Shown piece by piece: positions 44,617 to 55,800 of a stretch of DNA of 64,000 nucleotides. The DNA is taken from assembly GCA_965222705.1 (NCBI GenBank), contig CBDCUO010000040.1:66798-130797 (forward strand). The letters are read 5' to 3'. A model generated the notes under the pieces. The model saw nothing but the letters and a program-made list of their open reading frames with translations. It had not been told where the DNA came from and made no database searches. Position 1 is the stretch's first letter; every line of letters starts with the position of its first letter. The DNA comes from JAFMDF01 sp965222705 (lineage in GTDB: Bacteria > Bacteroidota > Bacteroidia > Chitinophagales > Saprospiraceae). Position numbers and translations under genes: made by a program.

Positions 44617-45543
44617 ATGGAAGAAATCGCAAACCCAGTTCCAGCAAGTCCAGAAGGAAAATCGCTTTTTTTAAAAGGAATAATCATCCTGGCAAAGTTA
44701 GTTGCTTATACTTTAATGCTCATCATAAGCTGTGGCATTTTTATTTCTCTAGCTACTTTTCTAGCACCTGATTTATCTATGGAGGGTATGCAAGCAGATA
44801 CCATAAGCGACTGGAAATCAATGACTACCCTATATGCGGCTTTGCTGGCAGGCACTTTTTTGACCACTTTGTTTTTTAGAAGAATAGTGGATCGAAAATC
44901 ATTTGGTACAGTTGGGATGGACACAGAAAAAATGGGAATGAAGTTGCTACTTGGTATTGTCTGGGCATTGGGAATACTGACCATTTCCTTTGCCATTCTC
45001 CATTTAATCGGCGCCATTTCCGTTACAGATTTACAGTTTGAGTGGGCAGACTTATTAGGGTTTTTGCTATTTTTCCTAATCGCCGCTTTGGTAGAAGAAC
45101 TAATTTTTAGAGGGTATATGACCTCCTTAATGATCGAAAGCTTTCATTTTGTGCCAGCGGTATTGATTTCTTCTTTGGCTTTTGCGCTAGTACATATTCC
45201 CAACGCCAATTTTACCTGGGTTGGTTTTATGAATATTTTTTTGGGCGGAGTATTAATGGGCATTTTGTTTATAAGGTTTAAAAATTTATACGCTCCGCTC
45301 GGTTTGCACTGGACCTGGAATTATTATCAGGGGAATATACTAGGGTTTGGCGTAAGCGGTCACGAAGTAGAAAGCCTTTTGAGCTTGGAAATGAAGGGCA
45401 CCGATTGGCTGACAGGTGGAGAGTTTGGCTTGGAAGGGTCTATAATAACGACGGGTCTGTTACTTTTGGCAACGATTTGGTTCTTAAAAGAGTGGAAGAC
45501 ATTCACTAGACAAGATATAGAAAGCAAAGAAATCACAGCTTAG
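44617..45543 (+). CDS. CPBP family intramembrane metalloprotease
   Basis: The product has 308 residues with about eight predicted membrane helices. The three family motifs are in order: EELIFRGYM (EExxxR), FALVHIPN (FxxxH) and HWTWNYYQGN (HxxxN). These build the metal or glutamate active site of the Abi/CAAX-type proteases. In bacteria, members act in protein maturation, stress or self-protection against peptides; the substrate here is unknown. It stands between the PorE-like and PorP genes but has no evident T9SS link. Confidence 0.87.
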   Translation: MEEIANPVPASPEGKSLFLKGIIILAKLVAYTLMLIISCGIFISLATFLAPDLSMEGMQADTISDWKSMTTLYAALLAGTFLTTLFFRRIVDRKSFGTVGMDTEKMGMKLLLGIVWALGILTISFAILHLIGAISVTDLQFEWADLLGFLLFFLIAALVEELIFRGYMTSLMIESFHFVPAVLISSLAFALVHIPNANFTWVGFMNIFLGGVLMGILFIRFKNLYAPLGLHWTWNYYQGNILGFGVSGHEVESLLSLEMKGTDWLTGGEFGLEGSIITTGLLLLATIWFLKEWKTFTRQDIESKEITA

Positions 45544-45730
45544 AAGGAGGAATTGGATGCTTCAATGGATGATACCAAATTAGCAGTCCATCCGGCTTTT
45601 ATGCAAAATCCTATACATTTTTATTTTTCAATCCCTATCTTTAGATAAAAATTGGTAGTCTTATCGTTATATTTACCCATTAATAGACTGTTATTTGCGA
45701 ACCAGTCTAATGATTACTAACCAATAGTTC

Positions 45731-46732
45731 ATGTTGAGGCAACTATTTTTCATCACCTTGCTGTTTTGCTTTTTATTTTTAAATCAAATAAAAGGACAGG
45801 ATCCAATATTTAGTCAGTTTTATGCCGCTCCTTTACAATTGAATCCCGCATTTGCTGGCAATACTTATGCACCTTTTGTAACGATTAATTACCGCAATCA
45901 ATGGACTGGCTTTAATAATTTTAAAACCTATGTTACCTATGCTGCTTCTTTTAGCCAATTTATAGAAGGCATGAATAGTGGACTCGGCTTAATGGTGCAA
46001 GCAGACGATGCCGGAGACGGGATTTATAAAAATAATCGAATTAGCGCTGTCTATAGTTACAAAATTCAAGTTAATGATGAGTTAGTCGTAAAATTTGGGG
46101 TAGAAGCAGCCGCTATTCAGAATCGCCTGGATTGGGACAAATTGATCTTCCCAGACCAAGTGGACCCCACAGGCGAAACAAACGCTTCTTCCCAGGAAGT
46201 ACGACCGGAAAACCTGACCAAAAATTATTTTGATTTATCTACAGGCATTTTGGTTTATAGCAAACAATTCTATGGTGGATTGACGGTTAAACATATGAAT
46301 ACACCCGATGAAAGTATCTTGGGAATTAATGGCAATATTAACAACGGGCTACCTACGCGTTTGTCCATTCATGGAGGGGCCCAAATTGAATTGAGGGCGG
46401 GCAATAAGCGAACAGCCGGGGCGTTTATATCCCCAAATATGATGTATGTCAAGCAAGGCGATTTTAGCCAGATTAATGCGGGGGCTTATTTGAGCTTTGG
46501 TGCGTTTTTTGCAGGAGGATGGTATAGGCAGGCTTCGTCAAATGGGGATTCGATTATTGGCCTGGCGGGATTTCAAAAAGGAATACTCAAAATAGGGTAT
46601 AGCTATGACTTTACGATTTCTGGCTTGGCGGGAGCTGTTGGGAGTACCCACGAATTTTCTTTGATAATTAATTTAGACCAAAACCGGCCCCGACGAACAA
46701 ATTATAACGATTGTTTTGAAATGTTTAGATAG
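45731..46732 (+). CDS. PorP/SprF family T9SS membrane protein
   Basis: The product has 333 residues. A signal peptide (LFFITLLFCFLFLNQIKGQ) precedes the conserved PorP/SprF start DPIFSQFYAAPLQLNPAFAG, then FVTINYRNQW. The rest alternates beta strands (GGAQIELRAGNKRTAGAF; LKIGYSYDFTISGL), consistent with an outer-membrane barrel. In gliding Bacteroidota, SprF-like proteins help particular cargoes pass through or attach at the T9SS. Which cargo this one serves cannot be told; SprF genes are usually beside their adhesin gene, which is not the case here. Confidence 0.9.
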   Translation: MLRQLFFITLLFCFLFLNQIKGQDPIFSQFYAAPLQLNPAFAGNTYAPFVTINYRNQWTGFNNFKTYVTYAASFSQFIEGMNSGLGLMVQADDAGDGIYKNNRISAVYSYKIQVNDELVVKFGVEAAAIQNRLDWDKLIFPDQVDPTGETNASSQEVRPENLTKNYFDLSTGILVYSKQFYGGLTVKHMNTPDESILGINGNINNGLPTRLSIHGGAQIELRAGNKRTAGAFISPNMMYVKQGDFSQINAGAYLSFGAFFAGGWYRQASSNGDSIIGLAGFQKGILKIGYSYDFTISGLAGAVGSTHEFSLIINLDQNRPRRTNYNDCFEMFR

Positions 46733-46968
46733 TCAAAATCAATGAAACAGGTCTTCAAATAAGCTTAAATATAATTTTTCTTAACCACCCCTTTAATAAG
46801 TTCGGAGCATTTTCCAATTTGAATTTTATCAATACTTTTGCAAACTGTTTTACAAAAATTAGCACCGATTGCATAAGAAAATTTCTTCTATTGCGTTTAC
46901 CCTTTTGAGTAGATGAAATTAGTTGGAAAAGTATTTTCATAATAATTAATAAAAATAAAAAAACATCG

Positions 46969-48473
46969 ATGAATAGGCTGCTAAAATTGAGCGTTACACT
47001 ACTGGTTGGTGCTGCATTAATGGCTGCATGCGGTAAAAAAGAGCAATCCGATACGACCGGTTGGAATTATAATGACCAGAAATGGGGCGGATTTGAAAAA
47101 ACTAAACTACGAAGGGCAGGTGACTGGGCCAAACTTGGTTTTGGTAGAGGGTGGCACCTTTACGATGGGGCTGACTGAGCAAGATGTTACCTATGAATGG
47201 AATAATGTCGCGAGAAGAATTACTGTGAATTCCTTCTACATGGATGAAACGGAGGTAGCTAATATTGACTATCGAGAATACCTCTATTGGCTGGACAGAG
47301 TGTATGGCGAATCTTATCCGGAAGTCGTAAAAAACGCTAGTCCGGATGAATTGGTATGGAGAGATGAACTTTCTTATAATGAACCTTTAGTCGAAAATTA
47401 TTTTCGACATCCTTCTTATGATGAATATCCTGTGGTAGGGGTCACCTGGATTCAAGCAAATGATTATTGCTACTGGCGAACCAATCGGGTCAATGAAATG
47501 ATTTTAAATAAAAAAGGAATCCTGAATACCAATCCTGAGCAAAAAGACGAGGATAGTTTTGACACTGGAGCTTATTTGGCAGAACAGTATCAGGGAGATG
47601 TTCGAAAAAATTTGAAAGACTTAAAAACGGGTGGAGAAAGACCCGTTCGCTACGAAGATGGCATTTTATTGCCTTCTTACCGACTGCCGACAGAAGCGGA
47701 GTGGGAATATGCCGCATTAGCACTAAAGGGCAATATGGCATCTGAAAAGGATGAGCGAATCACAGATAGAAGGATTTACCCCTGGGATGGCAACACGGTT
47801 CGCTATCAAAAAAGAAATAAATATCAAGGAGAAATCCTGGCTAACTTCAAAAGAAGTGGTGGAGATTATATGGGGATTGCAGGTAATTTGAATGATGAAG
47901 CTTCCACGCCTTCTCCTGTTAGACAATACTTCCCGAATGATTTTGGTCTATATAACATGGCAGGCAATGTGAGCGAGTGGTGTCTGGATGTTTATCGCCC
48001 AATGACTGCCCCAGTCATTAAGGGACGCCGATAATCACGACTTGAATCCTTTTAGAGGGAACAGGTTTAAAACTTTGGTAGTAGATGAAAATGGCGCTCC
48101 CGTTGAAAAAGATAGTTTGGGCCGACTCCGATACCGATACGAAGAAGATGATGAAGTAGCAACCAGAGAAAACTATAAAAGGGGTCAAGTATATAATTAT
48201 ATGGACGGCGACAAAGAGTCCGAAGTTTTCTATGCTTATGGCAAATCTACCTTGATCAGTGATAAGGCCAGAGTGGTCAAAGGGGGGTCTTGGGCAGATA
48301 GAGCCTATTGGCTATCTCCTGGAGCGAGGCGGTTTAAGGAAGAAGATAAAGGGGATCGCACGATTGGCTTCCGTTGTGCGATGACCCGCAACGGCGGCCC
48401 GACCGGAAATGAAGATACCGCAGGTAAGAAGTTTAAAACCAAGAAAAAGAAACAAAAAAGACGATACAAATAA
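46969..48473 (+). CDS. gldJ: Gliding motility/T9SS lipoprotein GldJ, frame broken twice
   Basis: The protein (about 500 residues after correction) has a lipoprotein signal (ALMAACGKK), then GWNYNDQKWGGFE, characteristic of GldJ rather than GldK. The sulfatase-modifying-factor fold follows (LVEGGTFTMG, YMDETEVANIDYREYL, LPTEAEWEYAAL, GLYNMAGNVSEWCLDVYRP, then NPFRGNRFKTLV). The frame changes at the A6 run 47096-47101 (one A extra) and at GGG 48022-48024 (one G extra: KDADNHDLN restored). GldJ is an outer-membrane lipoprotein that stabilises the T9SS/gliding apparatus with GldK. murF follows, as recalled for other Bacteroidota gldJ loci. GldK is the alternative but its gldL-gldM partners are absent. 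Confidence 0.8.
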
Positions 48474-48489
48474 TCGCCATTCTATTGAA

Positions 48490-48528
48490 AAAAAAGCCTT
48501 TGTGTAGGATTTACACAAAGGCTTTTTT
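48490..48528 (+). terminator. Strong bidirectional hairpin terminator after gldJ
   Basis: A perfect 17-bp inverted repeat (aaaaaagcctttgtgta at 48490-48506, complement at 48512-48528) surrounds a 5-base loop and ends in TTTTTT, with A6 at the other side. It works in both directions and is the clearest intrinsic terminator in the window. It stands 25 nt before the murF start. Confidence 0.9.
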
Positions 48529-48553
48529 ATTTTGGTGCTTTAAATATTGAGAA

Positions 48554-49855
48554 ATGAATATTGAAACCCTCTACAAAATATTTTTAAACCACCGAATAAT
48601 AAATACAGATAGCCGCAAAATCGAGCGAGGCGGTTTATTTTTCGCTTTAAGGGGAAACAATTTTGACGGAAATCGTTTTGCCCGACAAGCAATCGAACAG
48701 GGAGCGGCTTATGCGATAATTGATGATGCAACTATTGGCGGAATGGAGCAATTGATTGTAGTAAAGGATGTTCTGGCCACTTTACAAAAATTAGCCAATT
48801 ATCATAGGAAACAATTTGAAATCCCCATTATTGGCATTACTGGAACAAATGGAAAAACGACTACTAAAGAACTGGCCGCTGCCGTTTTAAGCAGCCACTA
48901 TATAACTCATTTCACGAAAGGCAATTTTAATAATCATATTGGAGTTCCGCTGACCCTCCTAAACATGCCCAACAATACAGAAATAGCCATTATAGAAATG
49001 GGGGCTAACCATATTGAAGAGATTGATTTTTTGTGCCAAATAGCTACACCTACGCATGGTTTGATTACCAATGTAGGCGAAGCGCATCTGGAGGGATTTG
49101 GCAGTTTTGAAGGCGTAAAAAAAGCAAAAGGAGAATTGTATAGATACTTAGAAAATCATTCAGGTATTGCTTTTGTCAATTTGGAGGAGCCGTTTTTGTT
49201 GGAAATGGCAGGAGAGCAGTTGGCTAAAATTTTTTACACCAAAAGTGAAACCCCCAATCCCAAAGCAGCCGTTTTTGAAACAAAATTGCTCTCTATCAAC
49301 CCCTTTATTGAGGTAGGTTATTTGTCTAAAACCAACCTATTGCAGGTCATAAAAAGTCAGTTAACTGGGCTGTATAATTTTGATAATATAATGACAGCCA
49401 TTGCTTTGGGAAGGTATTTTAAAGTGCCTCCCCAAAAAATAAAACGAGCAATCGAAAGCTATGAGCCTAAAAATAATCGCTCTCAAATAGTGGAAATTGG
49501 CACTAACAAATTTCTCTTAGACGCTTATAATGCCAACCCATCCAGTATGGCTAAAGCCCTTGAGCATTTTGCCCAGCAGGCAGCCCCCAAAAAGATCGCC
49601 ATCCTCGGAGATATGCTCGAAATGGGGGCTTATAGCCAGGAAGTGCATAAGAGAATTTTAACTTTAGCTCAAAAATTGCGTTTAGAAACAATCACCGTTG
49701 GACAGGAATTTTATAAAATTAATGGCTTTTCCAAGCAGAAATTCAAAGATACTGCCGCTTTAAAAAAGTGGTTTTATCAACAAAATTTTGACCATACCTC
49801 CTTTCTATTAAAAGGATCTAGGGGGGTTAAATTAGAATCTTTACTAGAGGCTTAA
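48554..49855 (+). CDS. murF: UDP-N-acetylmuramoyl-tripeptide--D-alanyl-D-alanine ligase
   Basis: The product has 433 residues. The Mur ligase P-loop reads IGITGTNGKTTTKE (about 92-105), then NHIGVPLTLL, IIEMGANHIEEI and LLDAYNANPSSMAKAL, all MurF landmarks. It adds D-Ala-D-Ala to the peptidoglycan precursor in the cytoplasm, consuming ATP. It is intact. It follows gldJ, with a strong terminator between them, so it needs its own promoter or read-through. The next gene converges on it, 17 nt away. Confidence 0.95.
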   Translation: MNIETLYKIFLNHRIINTDSRKIERGGLFFALRGNNFDGNRFARQAIEQGAAYAIIDDATIGGMEQLIVVKDVLATLQKLANYHRKQFEIPIIGITGTNGKTTTKELAAAVLSSHYITHFTKGNFNNHIGVPLTLLNMPNNTEIAIIEMGANHIEEIDFLCQIATPTHGLITNVGEAHLEGFGSFEGVKKAKGELYRYLENHSGIAFVNLEEPFLLEMAGEQLAKIFYTKSETPNPKAAVFETKLLSINPFIEVGYLSKTNLLQVIKSQLTGLYNFDNIMTAIALGRYFKVPPQKIKRAIESYEPKNNRSQIVEIGTNKFLLDAYNANPSSMAKALEHFAQQAAPKKIAILGDMLEMGAYSQEVHKRILTLAQKLRLETITVGQEFYKINGFSKQKFKDTAALKKWFYQQNFDHTSFLLKGSRGVKLESLLEA

Positions 49856-49872
49856 ACTGGTTCCTTTCCAAG

Positions 49873-52800
49873 TTATTGATTATTTGTCATTATAATAAAA
49901 TTGGAAAAATTTCCATGATTATCGGGATGTTTTAAAGTCGTATTAAATAGTAGTACAGATTTATCATTATTAGGTCCTTGAAAAATAACTGTACCGTCCA
50001 TATTGAAGTCATTGTCTGTATAACCGGAGCTGATGTAGTTGGTCAAATAATTTGTGTTTTTATCATCAATAATAATGTGTAAGAACATAAAAAACACATC
50101 GTTTTGAGGTCCTTGATAAATAACTCTATTATCTACATTAATATCTCCCGCCCACATGGCTTTTGTCCCCTCCATATCAATAGAAGGGTAATTCCCTTGA
50201 ACAGGAGTAAAATTGTAAGTAAAATCTACAAAGGGAATGGTATTAGGCGTGAAAGTATAGGCATTCAGGCTTACTAACTGCAAGTGATTCCGGTGCTTTA
50301 GGGAAACGAAGTAGTCCCCCGGCAATACATTCCCAAAATGAATCAAAGTATCTCCGCTAGCGGTCATCACATCGCCATCTCTCTGAATAAGTCCGGCACA
50401 AGTAGCCACTACACTGTCCGCATTATTGGCGGCTCTCAACTCTATGAAAACCCAGTCCACACATGCATCCGAACCTGTTTTACTCATCATGGAAACATCC
50501 ATCGTTTCTCCTCCTCCTTGTCCAAAATGCTTAAAATTAAGATTATCGGAATAAGGCTCCGTTAATGGAAGAAGTCCCTTTTTTCTCAAATCATCCCGCA
50601 TTAAATGGTCTTCCTGACTATTGATCATGGCTCCTTGCAATATTCCTTTTAATCGCAATAAAACCCCCTCACAAATGACCTCTCGGCTATAAGTTTCCGT
50701 ATTGCCGCATTCGTCCGTCGCCGACCAAGTTCTGGTAATAATTTTTCTGGCACCCTGATAGGCTTCTATTTCGGAATAGTTTAAAATCACATTTTGATCA
50801 CAATTATCTACTGCAACTATATCTACACCAAATACCAGGCTATCTGTGCCAAAATCACAAATTTTGGAACCGTCTAAAGGAATACTTCCTTCAATTACCA
50901 AATAAGAAACCTGCTCGTTGGAATGGCTTCCGTCCAGATAATCCCATTCTTTTACTCGAACCTCAAAGCTGGACGGGGTGGCATTTCTAACCTGTATGAT
51001 TGCTGGGTCGGCATCATTTTGACTCAGAGAATTGGCAATGACGACCGGATTAGCATAAGCATTGAAAAGATTCACCGTTGTCCAATTATTATCAATGGAT
51101 AAAGTACCTGTTTCTCCAAAAACAGCCCCTTTATCATCGGTCAAAACAGGGGCATCAATAGCCAGGCAAGCCAACTGCTCGTTTATATGGCTTAAATCTG
51201 CTTCCACAGAGGCTTCTTCTTCTATTTTTACGTTCACTCCATTAGAATTCAAACCGTCATATCTAGGAGAAGCAGGATCGCTATCCATAATTGTTTGCAT
51301 ATTGCAAAAGAAGGCAGGCGTTTGAGAAAAAGCCTGTTGAAAAGCGATGTTTTTAATTGCGTCACCTACTTGATAAATAGCAGCTTCCCATTGATAGTCA
51401 ATGGATTGTGTTCCTGTTTCCATAGCAAACCAGGCTACGCTTTCGCCGGCTACTTCACCGTCATTGGCATCTTCTTCTTGCAACTTTAGTTCAAATTGGT
51501 TTACTGAAATATTTCGCAATCGCACAACGATCGGCGCAGTTTGATTCGTAGTGGCCACCTGACTAAAAATGACTGGGAGGTTTTTAAACTCTACAGGTAG
51601 GTTAATAGTTTTCCAGCGATGGGTCACATTTTCCATTACGCCTCCTACCAATTTTTTACCATTGGGTAAAGTATAAACCCGATAAATATCCGGTGCAGTT
51701 ATATCCACAATATCCACCAACTGGCTATCAACGGATTGGTTACCACAAAAATCGCTCGCTGTCCAGGTATAAGTAATGCTATAGTCATAAAGCGAACAGC
51801 CATCCTCTCCCTGAGTACTTTTTTCCTGCTTATCAATAGAAATAGCCGGGCAATTATCAAAAGCAGAAACCAAAGGCGGCAAGGGAATTTCTTCATCACA
51901 GTTTATGGTCAAATCATCTGGCACATTCAATAAATCCGGTGCGGAGTTATCCTCGAAATCCAACGTAACCACTGCCGTTGCACAACAATTGGTCGTGTTA
52001 TCGCAAACTTGATAAGAAAACTGATCTATATCACAAGTAGGTGTACTAGGAGAATAGGTGAATTCGCCATCATTTCCCAGCGCTACAGTGCCATAAAGTG
52101 GGTCAGCAACAACGCTTAAAGTGGTGGTGGTAGAGGAAATATCATCATTAAAAAACACATTGGAAGTATAGTCGAAACCTGGGCATATATTAACGAAATC
52201 ATCATTTAATAAAGAAACCCCCGACGGGTCAGATAAACTAACATTCCCATATACATTAGGACAGTCATTATTACAATAACGAATCACCAATTCGTAGCTA
52301 CCAGCTGAAAGGCCCATAAAATCCAATTGACCATCTGGCTGATAGGTCGCGCCCCCATCCAGGCTTACCGCCACACAAAGTCCCTTTTCTCCTTTTGCCG
52401 TTATAGATAGGGAGCCATCACTCGCACCACAAGTTGTTGGATCAGAGGCATTTACATCTGTGATAACCCCTAATGGATGCAAACTAAAACTAGCACTATC
52501 CACATCCACACAAAGTCCTTCTATAACGCTTAGGACTACTTCAGGATAAATGGGTAAGCTATCTGTAAGGGGAGTGAAAACAACGCTATGTGGTCCAATC
52601 CCTTCCGCAGTAGGAGGGCTGGCATAAGGTCCAAAATTCCAGGAGTAAAAAGCACTGGCTCCTGCATCGGCTGCCTCAAAAAGATAGCTCTCTCCCTCAC
52701 ATAGATAGCCATTTGCCCCCATTGGGGCCGTAGCGATTTCCGCTATGAATGGCGGCGGTGTAACCGTTTTAGTTATAACATTGGTATAAAGCCAGAGATT

Positions 52801-55800
52801 ACAATCTCCCCGTCTTGTCTTCCTTCGATAGTAAGTAGTTTGGCTAATATTAGTTGGATCAAAGGTTGCCTGAATAGCTCCGGAAACTTCTGTCCAATTG
52901 CTATTATCGCTGCTCTGCTCCCATTGATATTCTAAAAGACCATTTCCTCCCCCAGTCGGAGCTATATTAATCGTTATTTCCATAGGATTATAGGTGCCAC
53001 AATTGGTTTCATCGCCCATGATGGTTCCGGGATCTGAGGGGTTCGTACAATCAGGGTCTATACAATCTGGTATGCCATCATTATCGTCATCTTCTCCGTT
53101 GCCGCAAATTTCTTTGGGTTCTTCACAATTTTCTACTAATACAGAAACATCCCAAAGGCTCAAACCCATCCAGCCTACTTGCCCCCAATTGCCTTCCAGG
53201 CTTATATCGTTTGCACTATTTTCCCGGACCATTAAAGACCAGCCGGCAGCATTTGGTATGGCGCCCATTGTGATGTTATCATATTGAGTCAAGGCTGGCT
53301 CTCTACTTACTAAAATGCCTGAGCCGCCTGTTGCTCCCAAGATATTATCTCCTTCAAAAGTAGCATACGTAGCTCCTGTCGCTTCATAATACAATTTATA
53401 TTGCCCTACATAACCCGTTGGGCTATAAGCAATGACGTTTCCCTTTATATAAAAGGTATCTCCGCTTAGCCAGTACAAATAAGTGCTACCTGCCAAATCA
53501 AAGGTCAAATCAAAATGCTCCGAATAAAAACCGGAACCAGGGGTTGTATTTCTAAGCTCGTGCATCCCGTAAGATAAGAAAGTGCCATTGGCACCACAGT
53601 AACCACTACAATCCAAGTCCAGCGCATCTGCTCTTCCATCGCCGTCATTATCTATGCCATCGTCACAGATTTCGTTGCAACCCGTCACAGTCACAATATA
53701 TTCAATAAGGGGGAAACAGGTAGTCGGGTCAGTAGGTTCCGGTTTTACACAGCCATAGACATAATAGGTCATAGAAGCATTGCCATTGAGTGGAAAATCA
53801 TTGCTGGTAATAGAACCACTACCCGTATCATTTGGGAATTCATCCAGCCAAACTTTGGGGTCGGACGAAGTATAAGGGTTGGTTTGTTGTATTTCAAAAC
53901 GATAAAACTCTATATAGCTATAAGGCGGATTGCTGGCATCTGTTACTACATTGAAAGTCACATCACTACCGTCACAAATATTAATATTTAGTTCGTCAGT
54001 AGTGGCAATCGTAGGGCAAGTTACATTCTTTAGGCCAGCATCTACGGTTTTTTCAAATTGCCCAACATAGGTAATAGAAATAATACCAGAACGCCCTGTT
54101 GCTAAATTAGCATCGCTATCCAAGCTATCAACGCCCCCTATACCTTGATCCGTAAAAGAACTGCCTGAAGGAGCTAGAAATTCCACTATGTAGTCCCCAA
54201 TGGGCAAGCCCGCAAATTGATAATATCCATTGGCATCTGTGGTAGTACTTAAAGGATTGCCATCCCTCATAATAGCGCTTCCTCCGCTATCCAGTAAATT
54301 AATGACTACGCCTTCTACACCTGGTTCCCCTACATCCTGCAAACCATCTTGGTCAACATCTGACCAAACAAAATCCCCAATTAAAGAATTGGCAAAATTG
54401 CTATGTCGGCAAGCGCATGCCTCTACATCAAAGGCAATTTGCAAATCGCTGATAAATATCGCTTCGCCAGTAATAGGATCAATGGAGTAAAATTGGTTTC
54501 TATGATCGCCTGACTTCCCTGTTGTTGCAATTAATTGACCTGCACTGGTAAAGGTCAAACCTTCGACATCATCTACCCCATAATCTCCAATGGCACTAAA
54601 AACACCCGTTGTTTTATTAATAATGCCTAGCTTTTGGTTCCCCGTTCCTCCTCGATTAGAAATGGCGTACAAAGTGCCATCCGGAGCAATAGCAATATCA
54701 TCTATGTCATCTTCATCTGTAAAAATAGTCAGATAATCAATGCCTGCTCCAAAAGCATCTTGTATAGGCAATCCGGTAGCAGGGTTGATCTGAAATAATA
54801 TATCATCTGGTAAGTAGGAATCGCCATTTTCGCCAGACTTTCTTTCAGTCACCCAAATAATATTATTAATGCTATCATAGGTCATACCATCTATATCATT
54901 GATATTTTCTACCCCTTCTGCACCATCTATATTGCCCATATCTCCATTAATAAGGGAAAATGCCCCCGTATTTACATCAATAGTTCCAAAAGAATCCCGC
55001 TCGGCAACATAAATAGTTCCGCTCGCAGGATTCAATGCCATAGTTTCCACATTGAAAGTACCCAAAGGACCAACAGCCGTAACTAAGCCGGTCTGATGGT
55101 TGATCGTGTAAAAAGTGTCCAGCATGTCGCCACCGCCAATACCATCAGAAATTATATAGCAAACATCAGGGTCCAAACTCTGCCCAAGCTGTGGGCAATT
55201 AATCGGCCCTGTCAAATCCCAGATATTAGCACCAATATCAATACTGTTTCCAAAAAAATTGCCTGTCGCTTTATCAAATTGCTGAATAATCCCAATTGCC
55301 AGACCTGCTCCCCATAAATTACTACTTATGTCTGCCCCAATTTGTAGCTCAAGCGGCATATTGGTATTTATTTCTGTATAAGAACCCGTTTCAATAACAT
55401 ATTTAAAATAAAGGCTTGTCGTACCGGAACCGTTATAGGCAACCCCTCCGTAAATAGCCGTATTACCACCATCTGGGCTTACAATCATATCTCCCCAGGA
55501 AGTATTCCAAAAAATCGGAACATTTAAATCTACTGCACTACCACTAGTAGAAAGGCCGTCAGCAGTTAGCGGAATTCGATAGACATTAGGATAATCCAAA
55601 TAGGTAGCATCTTCAAATCCCATATACAAATAGCCGTTATAATAAGCTCCGCCACCGCTAGTGATAGATTCATTGGCATTGACCTGTCCGGAAAGGTTAA
55701 TTAAAGTTCCATGAACATCCGTAATTGGATTCCAATAATAGATCGTTTTATTAATACCATAATAAACGATGCCCGCATCGGGATTGGCAGCTAAAGCATT

